NCBI GenBank assembly: GCA_964477445.1
Contig: CAYZED010000003.1
Location: forward strand, 62,001 to 126,000
DNA length: 64,000 nt
From: CAYZED01 sp964477445
Lineage (GTDB): Bacteria > Bacillota > Clostridia > Lutisporales > Lutisporaceae
Direction: 5' to 3'
Position numbers and translations under genes: made by a program. Each line of letters begins with the position of its first letter. Within the stretch, counting starts at the first letter, position 1. The notes beneath the pieces were generated by a model, which worked only from the letters and a program-made list of their open reading frames with translations, had not been told where the DNA came from and ran no database searches. Of this stretch, positions 27,726-35,333 are shown in pieces.

Positions 27726-29213
27726 CTATCTAAACGTCCAGTTCTTCATCGGCGATACGGCCCCTGAAACGCTTAATTTTATTGGACTGAGCTTTTTATT
27801 ATATGCACAGGCTGCGTTTGCTGTAAAGAGCGAAACTAAATAGTAATTGTTTTTTACCATTTCTAAAGCCTTCAATATCATTGGTTCTTGTGCACTCTCA
27901 TCCATTTCATTTAGAATCTTCGTTACGAGTTCATTATATTCCGTTGTTTTTCCTGTCCAAATGTTATATAAATCACCAGAAGCCGAAAACCACTTAACTA
28001 GCTGATAAATATCAAACTGTGCAGATCCGACTCCACCTATAAACATTTGTATTCCACCAGTTACATATTTGCTACCAAATGCTGACCCGTCTAGAAGTTC
28101 AATTTTAACATCTATCCCGACTGCATTTAAGTCCCCTTGGATTGACTGCGCCATTTTCATTTGTAATGGTGCTGTACAAGAAATCATTAAAGGCTTGCTT
28201 GAATCATAGTTTGCTTCTTTTAAAAGTTTTCTTGATAATGCTGGATCATAAGCTTTCGTGCTTGACACTTTTTTATAAAAGCCATTCATTGATGTTTCTG
28301 GGCAAATTTCTGTGGCTACAACTCCAAAACTATCTCCTGCTGTAATAAGAACTGTCTCTGGGTTAACAGCATGATAAATGGCTTCTCTAATTTTTACGTT
28401 ATCAATTAGTCCACCTTTCAATAGCTCTAAGGTATACTGTATATCTGTCAGAGAAGTGCTAAGTTCAACTGTAGTAATCTTTTTAATAGTTTTTACGTCT
28501 GATGCGACTACTGTCGGTATAAAATCTACTTCTCCAGTTTGAAGTGCAATTATTTGAGTCGCTGGGTTAGCTATCGTTTTGACTATTACATTTTTAATTT
28601 TTGGTTCTTCTCCCCAATACTCAGTATTGGCGGCCAGAGTAATACTTTGTCCAGAGCTCATACTAACAAATTTATATGCACCTGTTCCGATAGGGCTTTT
28701 TATAAAATCTGCATTTGTTTCATAAATATCTTTTGGGATAATATGTACTGCGGTCAGCATAGTCCAAATTAATCCATATGCATCATTTTTAACAATTTCT
28801 ATTGTGAAGTCATCAATTTTTTTGTAACTCTTCACAAAGAATGGAAGTGCCGCTCCATTTGGTGATTTTGAAAACTTATCTAAAGAATAAATTACATCAT
28901 CTGCTGTCAAGGGATCTCCGTTATGAAATTTGACGCCTTCTCTAATTTTAAAGGTAATCGTTTTTTTATCAGTACTAATTACCCAACTCTCAGCAAGAAC
29001 CGGCACTATCTCACCATTAACGCCATATGTGGCTAATGTCTCGAAAATCGACGGAACCACGAAATATGCTTCAGGTGCTCCATAAATATCAATAACTGAA
29101 GAAGATATAGGTGTAACAACTGTTATAGGGGTTTTATTGTCAACGGATACACAACCAATTAATGATGATAATATAAACATAGACAAAATTAGTAACGTTA
29201 GCTTCTTTTTCAT
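27726..29213 (-). CDS. ABC transporter peptide-binding lipoprotein (SBP family 5, DppA/OppA type)
   Basis: 495 residues with a lipoprotein signal (MKKKLTLLILSMFILSSLIGC, lipobox Cys near residue 21). The SBP_bac_5 signature KTITFKIREGVKFHNGDPLTADDV is near residues 90-113. Such proteins deliver di- or oligopeptides to an ABC importer. No permease or ATPase gene is in the window, so it is an orphan receptor that must work with a transporter encoded elsewhere. It is the first gene of its transcription unit, as expected for the uptake step. AGGAGG lies 6 bp before the ATG. Confidence 0.92.
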   Translation of the reverse strand: MKKKLTLLILSMFILSSLIGCVSVDNKTPITVVTPISSSVIDIYGAPEAYFVVPSIFETLATYGVNGEIVPVLAESWVISTDKKTITFKIREGVKFHNGDPLTADDVIYSLDKFSKSPNGAALPFFVKSYKKIDDFTIEIVKNDAYGLIWTMLTAVHIIPKDIYETNADFIKSPIGTGAYKFVSMSSGQSITLAANTEYWGEEPKIKNVIVKTIANPATQIIALQTGEVDFIPTVVASDVKTIKKITTVELSTSLTDIQYTLELLKGGLIDNVKIREAIYHAVNPETVLITAGDSFGVVATEICPETSMNGFYKKVSSTKAYDPALSRKLLKEANYDSSKPLMISCTAPLQMKMAQSIQGDLNAVGIDVKIELLDGSAFGSKYVTGGIQMFIGGVGSAQFDIYQLVKWFSASGDLYNIWTGKTTEYNELVTKILNEMDESAQEPMILKALEMVKNNYYLVSLFTANAACAYNKKLSPIKLSVSGAVSPMKNWTFR

Positions 29214-29687
29214 TTTTACCTCCTAGTTGCTTGTAAAACACAAGAGCTTTATGAGTTCAAAATGTTTCAACTTTAAAATGTTTCTTTATAATCAAGTAAT
29301 CCTAGAATCTATCATCTTAGAATACTTTTACTCTATTTCTAAATTCCTCCATATTATATAGTACGTAAACCTTATCGTTTTTCGGTAATGTTTTGTCATA
29401 CAATATAACAATTCTTTTTATTCTCCATTTTCTAATAACAAATTATACAAATCAGTTCTTCTCTGCTTTAACAACGGAATAAATAAATTAGCAAGTATAA
29501 ACTGAAGTTGTTTTAAATTAGATGGACATCATGTACAATTTAATATAGCGATTATTTTAATGATTTATCTGAAAGCCTTCAAAACGAAATCATAACTAGA
29601 ACGGAACATGGCGAATTTTAAAAAATTATTATGGGAAACTTAAAAAATTATGGGAAACTTAAAAAACTTTTAAGGAGATATGAACAG
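29214..29687. other. Divergent intergenic region (474 bp)
   Basis: This stretch separates the minus-strand lipoprotein gene from the plus-strand M24 gene and should hold both promoters. A TATAAT sits on the minus strand at 29353-29358 without a clear -35. A TGTACA element lies near 29530, and a 20-bp unit (ATTATGGGAAACTTAAAAAA) is tandemly repeated at about 29627-29666. No gene or structured RNA was recognised. Confidence 0.5.
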
Positions 29688-31469
29688 ATGGAAAACATTA
29701 CAAAAACGAGAATCAATGAGCTTAGAAAGCGAATGTCCGAAAAGAGTCTGGATGCTTATATAATTTCTAGCTGCGACGGACACCAAAGTGAGTATGTTGC
29801 TGAGTATTGGAGAAGTTTGAGATTTATCTCTGGATTTACTGGTTCCGCTGGAACAGTTTTAATAACTCCTACTGTGGCTTACTTATGGACAGATGGAAGA
29901 TATTTCATTCAAGCCGAAAAACAATTCAAAGGTTCAGGTTTTGAGCTCATGAAGCTTAATACACCAGGTTATCCAACCCTTGCAGAGTGGATAGGAGAAA
30001 ACCTTGAAGATGAAAGTCGAATTGGATTTGATGGAAGAACAATTTCAGTTAATGTTTTTAATGAAATAAGTTCAGCTATCGGTGATAAAGAAATCGAATT
30101 TTCAGCAAAAAACGACCTAATTAATTCGTTATGGCCTGATAGACCTCAACTTCCAAGTTCTCAAGTTTACTTACACCAGAATGAATACACAGGAAAAACA
30201 TTCGCAGAGAAATTATCAGAAGTTCGTGAAATCATGAAAAAGAAAAACGTTTCTAAGTACTTTATTTCCTCTCTTGATGATATCGCTTGGTTATTCAATC
30301 TAAGAGGTAGTGACGTTGATACTGCTCCATTTTTCTTATCCTATGCATTAATTGGAGAAAAAAAGGTTACACTTTATCTTGATGAAAACAGATTAACCGA
30401 CGATGCAAAAGAGCAATTGTTAAAAGATAATGTTAAGATACATCCTTATAATGATGTTAATGATGAATTATCAGAAATTAGCGGAAAGACTTTCTATCTT
30501 GACTCTAACAGAACAAATTATACACATAACAAAATAATCTCAAAAAGAAACAAAGCGACATATGGTATTGATTTTACAACTGACCTCAAGGCAGTTAAGA
30601 ACGAAACTGAAATTAGCAACATCAAGAAAGCATATATTCGCGATGGCGCAGCTGTCACAAAATTCATTATTTGGCTAAAAAACAATGTCGGCAAATTCTA
30701 TATGGATGAAATCACAGTTAGTGAAAAATTACTTGAATTCAGACAAAAAAGCCCTCTTTTAAAAGGTGTCTCTTTCAATACTATTGCAGCATATAAAGAT
30801 AACGCAGCTTTAATGCATTATTCAGCAACAGCAGAAAACAAAGCCGAAGTTAAAGCCGAAGGATTCTTATTAGTTGACTCAGGCGGACAATATTTAGATG
30901 GTACTACAGATATAACTAGAACTATGACTTTAGGCACTTTAACAGATGAAGAAAAGACTGATTTTACTCTTGTTTTAAAGGCTATGATGGGTGTCGCTAG
31001 ACCAAAATTCATAGAAGGCACAATCGGAGGAGCTTTAGACATACTCGCCAGAACACATCTTTGGGATCTAGGTCTAGATTATAAATGCGGAACAGGGCAT
31101 GGCATAGGATATTTCCTAAATGTGCATGAAGGCCCTCACAGTTTCAGAATAGCATTCAAAACTCCATTAGTCCCAGGAATGCTTATAACTAACGAACCTG
31201 GAATTTACAAAGAAAACAGACACGGTATTAGAATTGAAAACACTCAGTTAGTGGTAGACGATATGGAAACAGAATTCGGCAAATTCTATTCTTTCGAAAC
31301 GATTTCTTATGTTCCAATCGATTTAGATGCCTTAAAAGTTGAGATGTTAACCGATATAGAAAAGAATTGGCTAAATGACTACCACGCTAAATGTTACACA
31401 ATCAACTTGCCTTATATGGAAACTGATGAAGAACGCGAAGCGCTGAAAATGTATACAGCAGCTGTATAG
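29688..31469 (+). CDS. Aminopeptidase P family protein (Xaa-Pro aminopeptidase, M24B)
   Basis: 593 residues from the ATG at 29688, chosen because AAGGAGA stands about 10 bp upstream; the frame is open 19 more codons. The three-domain layout of the longer aminopeptidases P is visible: two creatinase-like N-terminal domains and a pita-bread catalytic domain. Metal ligands are Asp in LVDSGG near residue 397, Asp in TTDITRT near 408, His in GTGHGIGYFLNVHEGP near 471, Glu in NEPG near 502 and Glu in ENTQ near 517. It releases an N-terminal residue before proline. No signal peptide. It ends at a bidirectional terminator. Confidence 0.93.
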   Translation: MENITKTRINELRKRMSEKSLDAYIISSCDGHQSEYVAEYWRSLRFISGFTGSAGTVLITPTVAYLWTDGRYFIQAEKQFKGSGFELMKLNTPGYPTLAEWIGENLEDESRIGFDGRTISVNVFNEISSAIGDKEIEFSAKNDLINSLWPDRPQLPSSQVYLHQNEYTGKTFAEKLSEVREIMKKKNVSKYFISSLDDIAWLFNLRGSDVDTAPFFLSYALIGEKKVTLYLDENRLTDDAKEQLLKDNVKIHPYNDVNDELSEISGKTFYLDSNRTNYTHNKIISKRNKATYGIDFTTDLKAVKNETEISNIKKAYIRDGAAVTKFIIWLKNNVGKFYMDEITVSEKLLEFRQKSPLLKGVSFNTIAAYKDNAALMHYSATAENKAEVKAEGFLLVDSGGQYLDGTTDITRTMTLGTLTDEEKTDFTLVLKAMMGVARPKFIEGTIGGALDILARTHLWDLGLDYKCGTGHGIGYFLNVHEGPHSFRIAFKTPLVPGMLITNEPGIYKENRHGIRIENTQLVVDDMETEFGKFYSFETISYVPIDLDALKVEMLTDIEKNWLNDYHAKCYTINLPYMETDEEREALKMYTAAV

Positions 31470-31504
31470 AAATAACGGTAGAATAAAAAATAGGGGTAAA
31501 AATC

Positions 31505-31559
31505 AGGGGATGGTAATTAAGTTTCATTTGAAACTAATTATTCATCCCCTTTAATTTTT
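31505..31559. terminator. Strong bidirectional terminator
   Basis: AGGGGATG, TAATTA and AGTTTC pair with GAAACT, TAATTA and CATCCCCT around ATTT, giving over 18 pairs, followed by TTAATTTTT. It lies between the plus-strand M24 gene and the minus-strand antitoxin gene. Confidence 0.85.
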
Positions 31560-31585
31560 GAAATTTAAGGTAATAAAATATGGTA

Positions 31586-32581
31586 TTAGAGCTTAGAAAA
31601 CATATCCTGCGCGTAATCTTTAATGTTTGCAGGTGTGAGCATACGGTACTTTTCCTTCACTAAAGAAAAATACTCCCCAATAATTTGTTTAGGAATTACT
31701 CTGTCAGTCAAGGCTTCAGCCGGCAGACTGCCACGAGTTGAGATCCAAGGTTTTTCAACATGGGTAAATGATTCAAGTGTCTTACCGCTGTAGCAGCAAA
31801 GGTGCTTAACAACACTATCAAGTAATACCTTTTCTTCTACTGGCATATAAGAAATGTCTGGCTCTTCAACGGTATTTATTGGGTCGTAGCAATAGCCACT
31901 ATAACATTTGTAAATATCTCGATAGACCGGACCATGCACCCATGCCTCACAGTCCTCTTTAAATAAGAAGTTTCCAAAAAAGGCAAAGTAAAAGCCTTGC
32001 ACGTAATACAGTGCTTTTTGTAGGGAAAGATGCGTAATGTCCTGGCACTGCGATAGCATATAATCTACAACTAGACCCAAGTTTGACTGCATTGATACTG
32101 AAATGTTTAGAATACTCTCCGTAGCCGCTTTGCTCTTTTCATAAGCTTTATCACTTTTTAGGTTTTCCTTTCCACTTTCCAGAAGCGATAAATAATACGC
32201 AGGATTAGTAAGAATCTGTTTCAGTTTTTCGGAATACTGCTTTGCAGGCATATCGCCATCATAATATCTGCTAAAGGTCTGCTCTCCCCAACCAAGCAGA
32301 AGAGAAATGGGTCTTTTCCCGATGTTATACTTTTCAGGAATAGCCTGAATATCCTCTAGAGATACAATGCCGTGCTTCTGACGATAAGCATCATAAAGAG
32401 CTTTCAAATTTTCATCTTCTATTTCAGGTACGTATACCTCCGCTCCGCATTCGTCGCAATAAGCTGTCTTAGAAATAAACTCATAAACATCACCTTTTAA
32501 TTGAGCAGAGTCGACCTTTTCTTTTACTGAAAACTTTACATCCTTCCTGCATTCCGGGCAAAATATACTTCTATTCATCAT
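31586..32581 (-). CDS. MqsA-like antitoxin fused to a Panacea (SocA/DUF4065) domain
   Basis: 331 residues. The N-terminus is an MqsA-type zinc domain with two C-x-x-C pairs (CPEC near residue 9, CDEC near 39). A helix-turn-helix follows (GWGEQTFSRYYDGDMP near residues 95-110), equivalent to the MqsA XRE-like DNA-binding domain. Residues ~160-300 are a Panacea domain (LQKALYYVQGFYFAFFGNFLFK, EAWVHGPVYRDIY). Panacea domains neutralise many unrelated toxins. The gene lies 28 bp after the MqsR-like toxin gene, the usual toxin-first order of mqsRA, with GGAGG upstream. By analogy it should bind the toxin and repress the operon. Confidence 0.88.
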   Translation of the reverse strand: MMNRSIFCPECRKDVKFSVKEKVDSAQLKGDVYEFISKTAYCDECGAEVYVPEIEDENLKALYDAYRQKHGIVSLEDIQAIPEKYNIGKRPISLLLGWGEQTFSRYYDGDMPAKQYSEKLKQILTNPAYYLSLLESGKENLKSDKAYEKSKAATESILNISVSMQSNLGLVVDYMLSQCQDITHLSLQKALYYVQGFYFAFFGNFLFKEDCEAWVHGPVYRDIYKCYSGYCYDPINTVEEPDISYMPVEEKVLLDSVVKHLCCYSGKTLESFTHVEKPWISTRGSLPAEALTDRVIPKQIIGEYFSLVKEKYRMLTPANIKDYAQDMFSKL

Positions 32582-32609
32582 AGTGCCTTCCTCCTTTCAT
32601 TCCTCAAAA

Positions 32610-33020
32610 TTACCTAAAAAGATAATCTATCGGCTTGTTTCGTTCATGGAACGATATTATTACCACTTTGGTTCCTGAAGGTAAATCAAGAATATTGAAC
32701 TTTGTGTATAAATCAAGCTGTTTTTCTTCATCATCAAAATTAAATAGAGTCACTTCCGGGCGAAATACATACAAAATTTCATGTTTAAAGCCAAAGTTAG
32801 TATTATTCAAAGAATGACAAAAATCGTCTACTTCAATTTGCATTATTATGCGTCGTTGTTTATCAGAAGTAAGGTTATATTCACGAATTAGGGCGATATT
32901 TTCTGCTCTGTTAGCATTTTGAGCTATCGAATATTTACCGTTACTCACACATTCCTGAATTCTCTGTAGCACAGCAGAAATTTCTTCCTTCGTATAATTC
33001 TGGTTATAATGTTGACTCAT
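32610..33020 (-). CDS. MqsR-like mRNA interferase toxin
   Basis: 136 residues. The C-terminal ~100 follow E. coli MqsR in order: MQIEVDDFCHS corresponds to its G-L-S-E-S-D-F-Y-K-S, EILYVFRPEV to D-V-Y-R-P-R, LYTKFNI to V-Y-L-K-I, and VVIISFHERN to V-L-I-V-S-F-K-E. MqsR is a RelE-fold endoribonuclease cutting mRNA. The first ~35 residues and an insertion near residue 100 are extra. It is the first gene of the pair, with GGGAGGG and a near-consensus promoter just upstream. The match is by eye and the catalytic residues are not proven. Confidence 0.75.
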   Translation of the reverse strand: MSQHYNQNYTKEEISAVLQRIQECVSNGKYSIAQNANRAENIALIREYNLTSDKQRRIIMQIEVDDFCHSLNNTNFGFKHEILYVFRPEVTLFNFDDEEKQLDLYTKFNILDLPSGTKVVIISFHERNKPIDYLFR

Positions 33021-33044
33021 TAATCACCCTCCCTTCTCATTACT

Positions 33045-33073
33045 ATCATAACACTAGCACATGTTTTAGTCAA
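33045..33073 (-). promoter_or_regulatory. Promoter of the toxin-antitoxin operon
   Basis: On the minus strand TTGACT (33068-33073) and TATGAT (33045-33050) are separated by exactly 17 bp, 25 bp before the toxin ATG. The spacer holds AACACTAGCACATGTT (read on the plus strand), with an AACA/TGTT inverted pair that could be an antitoxin operator overlapping the promoter. Confidence 0.7.
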
Positions 33074-33103
33074 TAAAAAACGCACTATTTAGTGCATTTT
33101 TTT
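33074..33103. terminator. Bidirectional terminator shielding the toxin-antitoxin operon
   Basis: GCACTA-TT-TAGTGC (33082-33095) is flanked by A6 on the left and T7 on the right, so it can terminate in both directions. It lies directly before the toxin-antitoxin promoter and separates it from decayed RHS DNA. Confidence 0.75.
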
Positions 33104-33146
33104 ATGTTTTATAGGACATTTATTTTTGTTCCAAAGAAAAAGTGCA

Positions 33147-33302
33147 TCATTAGGAGTATTTTTCTCATCATATGTCTTGATCTTTTGTTTTCCATAAGGA
33201 TCTATCTGGCTTAACAATCTGTTATTTCTATCGTATGTGAACTGAGTCAGGCTGTTTCTAGCATCATAGGATTTTATAACCTTATTATTCTTATTATAAT
33301 CG
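33147..33302 (-). pseudogene. RHS repeat remnant 4
   Basis: The minus strand reads K-V-I-K-S-Y-D-A-R-N-S-L-T-Q-F-T-Y-D, then the DPYGK segment and KTYDEKNTPND. It is a short copy of the main RHS gene around 42080-42200. An internal deletion joins KIKTYDE to the later YDEKNTPND. No start, no C-terminal domain and no ribosome binding site. Confidence 0.8.
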
Positions 33303-33320
33303 GATTTGTTCCTTGTTTAG

Positions 33321-33395
33321 ACAAAAACGTGATAAAAAAGCCTTATTATAAAACAAAAACGTGATAATTATATTTACGTTCTCAACAAAAACGTG
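33321..33395. repeat. Three ACAAAAACGTG direct repeats at 32-bp spacing
   Basis: Copies start at 33321, 33353 and 33385; the first two match over 15 bp (ACAAAAACGTGATAA). The regular 32-bp step puts the copies on one face of the helix. Such iterated sites occur at the ends of some transposons (for example IS21-type multiple terminal repeats), but no transposase is present here. Confidence 0.5.
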
Positions 33396-33690
33396 GCTTA
33401 TGAAAGCATTAGGAAAAAATGAATATGAAAATTATGTTCTAATCGATTTATATAAAGAAAAAGAGTATCATAAAGAAATCGTTAAGCAATACGAACACGA
33501 TTTTACTAAACACAATGACAACATTCCAAGTGCGAGAATCCTACAGGTGTTTCGTAGTATTATTCCTCAACTTGCAAAAGAAAATAATGAAAAATTCATG
33601 TATACTGCAATAACTGGGTCCGCTCGTGCAAGAGATTTTGAAGAGTCTATCGAGTGGCTTGTTACAATTGGGATTGCTCATAGGACAGTG
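33385..33690 (+). pseudogene. Remnant of a DUF4143-type AAA ATPase
   Basis: The plus strand reads TKTWLMKALGKNEYENYVLI, like the Walker A region (G-K-T-W-L-M-K-E-F-G) of DUF4143-family ATPases. It then jumps to YEHDFTKHNDNIPSARILQVF and IIPQLAKENNEKFMY, then ARARDFEESIEWLVTIGIAHR, which belong to the middle of such proteins. About 150 residues between are missing, and the C-terminus is replaced by antisense RHS DNA. It is a decayed passenger gene and not likely functional, although a 121-codon frame is open through it. Confidence 0.65.
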
Positions 33691-34366
33691 AAATTATTCT
33701 TAACATCTGTTGTGGTCTCAGAATAGCAGCCATCATTCGGAGTGTTTTTCTCATCATATGTGAATGTGCTGGTTCCAGAGATATTTGAAACGACTTTAGT
33801 TTTTGTGCGTCCTAGCTCATCATAAGTTCTGGTGGTGGTTCCTGTGGAATCGACTAGGGTCAGCTGATTTCCGTTATTGTCAAAAGTATACGAGATTACT
33901 GAGCTTACAATAGTCTGTGAGAGCATTCTTCCATGACAATCATATGAGAATGTGGTGGTTTTGCCGTTTTTGTCTAGCTTAGTGGCTAAAAGGCCATTAG
34001 CTAAATATGTGTAACTCTCTGTTTTGTCAGGATCAGAAATTACTGTTCCATAAGTAGCAGTCTTGACTTTATCACAAGCATTATATGTGAAAGTCGTAAC
34101 ATTTCCTTTTCCATCGGTTTTGGTTAGCAGATTTCCGTTATTATCGTAAGTAAACGAAGTGTTCTCGCCCTTAGCGTTATTAACATTTGTCCCTTTATTA
34201 AAGCTATTATATGTATAAGTGGTAGTGTGATTCAACTCGTCTTTTTCGGTCAAAACATTCCCAACTTCATCATATGTCTTGATCTTCGATTTTCCATAAG
34301 GGTCAATTTGGCTTAATAATCTGTTATTTCTATCGTATGTGAACTGAGTCAGGCTGTTTCTAGCGT
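33688..34366 (-). pseudogene. RHS repeat remnant 3
   Basis: About 225 codons of YD repeats, from DARNSLTQFTYDRNNRLLSQ through TTTDVKNN, closely matching the main RHS gene at about 41490-42165 and the orphan cassette. The 5' end is cut at the hairpin at 34381-34411. The 3' end is cut where the ATPase remnant begins, so any C-terminal toxin domain is lost. Scattered substitutions (for example KTATYGTV for KTATDGTV) show it is an older copy. Confidence 0.85.
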
Positions 34367-34380
34367 CTTCTCCACAGAAA

Positions 34381-34411
34381 CCATGCAAAATCTAAAAGTT
34401 TCTGCATGGTT
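34381..34411 (-). terminator. Hairpin at the cassette boundary behind the second immunity gene
   Basis: On the minus strand AAACCATGC pairs with GCATGGTTT around a 13-17 nt loop. It lies about 40 bp after the lipoprotein stop and directly before RHS remnant 3. There is no long T run, so termination is a guess; it marks the recombination boundary. Confidence 0.45.
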
Positions 34412-34451
34412 TACATTTGTTATTTATTTTAACTTTTTAATTAAAACAAAA

Positions 34452-35312
34452 TTATTCTCTCCAGTCGATTGCGGGTGCTCCACCTTGTCCACCTATCAAT
34501 TTAGTTTTAAAACCAGTTCTAAAATCTGTTACATACAACTTAAAATATGGGTTATTCGTAATGTCTGTATATTGAGTTACAAATGCGAGATAGTTGTCAT
34601 CAGGAGAAAACTTGTATTCTCTATTATCTTCTTGAGAATTTATTCTGTAATCTTTTTTTGATTCGGTATCATATACTGTCAAGATTAAACTTTTACCAAC
34701 TCTTTTCATGTAAGCAATATACCGATTATTATTTGAAAAAATAGGATTCCAACCAACTAATACCTGCTCTTTTTCTTTTGTCTCTATGTCATATAGACAA
34801 ATTTTAGCATCTCGATTCGCATACATTAATTTTTTTCCGTCACTGCTCCAATCATAATCACCACTTGCATCATCAACTATTACACTTAGTTTTCTTGTGT
34901 CTCTATTGTATATAACAATTTTATCATCAACATCCGAAAAACTTATGCAATTTGAATTTGGAAGATATTTTAAGCATGTAACCCCTGTGGTAAAAATTTT
35001 ATTAAAAGTTTTTTTAGCCATATCATACTCAAAAATAAAATAATCACCACTATCAACCCTAAGTCCTAATATTTTAGTTTTTGTTTTGTTAAATTCAATA
35101 TTTGTTTGATTTGCAAATATCCCACTTACAATTTTTTTTAACGTATTTCTCTTAACATCAAGAATCATAATTCCATCACTATTTTTCTTTGAATAAATAT
35201 TGATGTTTTGCGATAAAAGTATCTCCCCATTTAGTTTTAAAGTGAATATTCCACATCCTGAGATAATAGTCAGCAAAACTACCCCCAACACTGCTAAAGA
35301 AAGCTTCTTCAT
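34452..35312 (-). CDS. Beta-propeller (TolB/WD40-like) lipoprotein, candidate immunity protein 2
   Basis: 287 residues from the ATG at 35312, which follows AAGGAG; a GTG directly behind the toxin stop is the alternative. The signal MKKLSLAVLGVVLLTIISGC ends in a lipobox Cys. The mature part repeats blades with W-S-S-D-G-K-K-L, I-F-S-N-N-N-R-Y-I-A and F-S-P-D-D-N-Y-L-A, typical of TolB-like propellers. It would be anchored outside the membrane. It lies directly after the orphan RHS-toxin gene, the standard position of an immunity gene, so protection against that toxin is the simplest role. No family of immunity proteins is recognised, so this is inference. Confidence 0.65.
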   Translation of the reverse strand: MKKLSLAVLGVVLLTIISGCGIFTLKLNGEILLSQNINIYSKKNSDGIMILDVKRNTLKKIVSGIFANQTNIEFNKTKTKILGLRVDSGDYFIFEYDMAKKTFNKIFTTGVTCLKYLPNSNCISFSDVDDKIVIYNRDTRKLSVIVDDASGDYDWSSDGKKLMYANRDAKICLYDIETKEKEQVLVGWNPIFSNNNRYIAYMKRVGKSLILTVYDTESKKDYRINSQEDNREYKFSPDDNYLAFVTQYTDITNNPYFKLYVTDFRTGFKTKLIGGQGGAPAIDWRE

Positions 35313-35333
35313 AAGAAAAATCATCTCCTTCAC

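Noticed and set aside
29214..29687. Riboswitch or T-box in the long divergent gap
   Set aside because: No conserved T-box, specifier loop or paired terminator/antiterminator could be found by eye.
33321..33395. Three regularly spaced repeats as a small CRISPR array
   Set aside because: Repeats are only 11-15 bp, spacers are not unique-looking protospacers (AT-rich, 17-21 bp) and no cas gene is present.
33361..33726. 121-codon plus-strand frame as a complete gene
   Set aside because: It joins two distant parts of a DUF4143 ATPase and ends in antisense RHS sequence, with no ribosome binding site; treated as a pseudogene.
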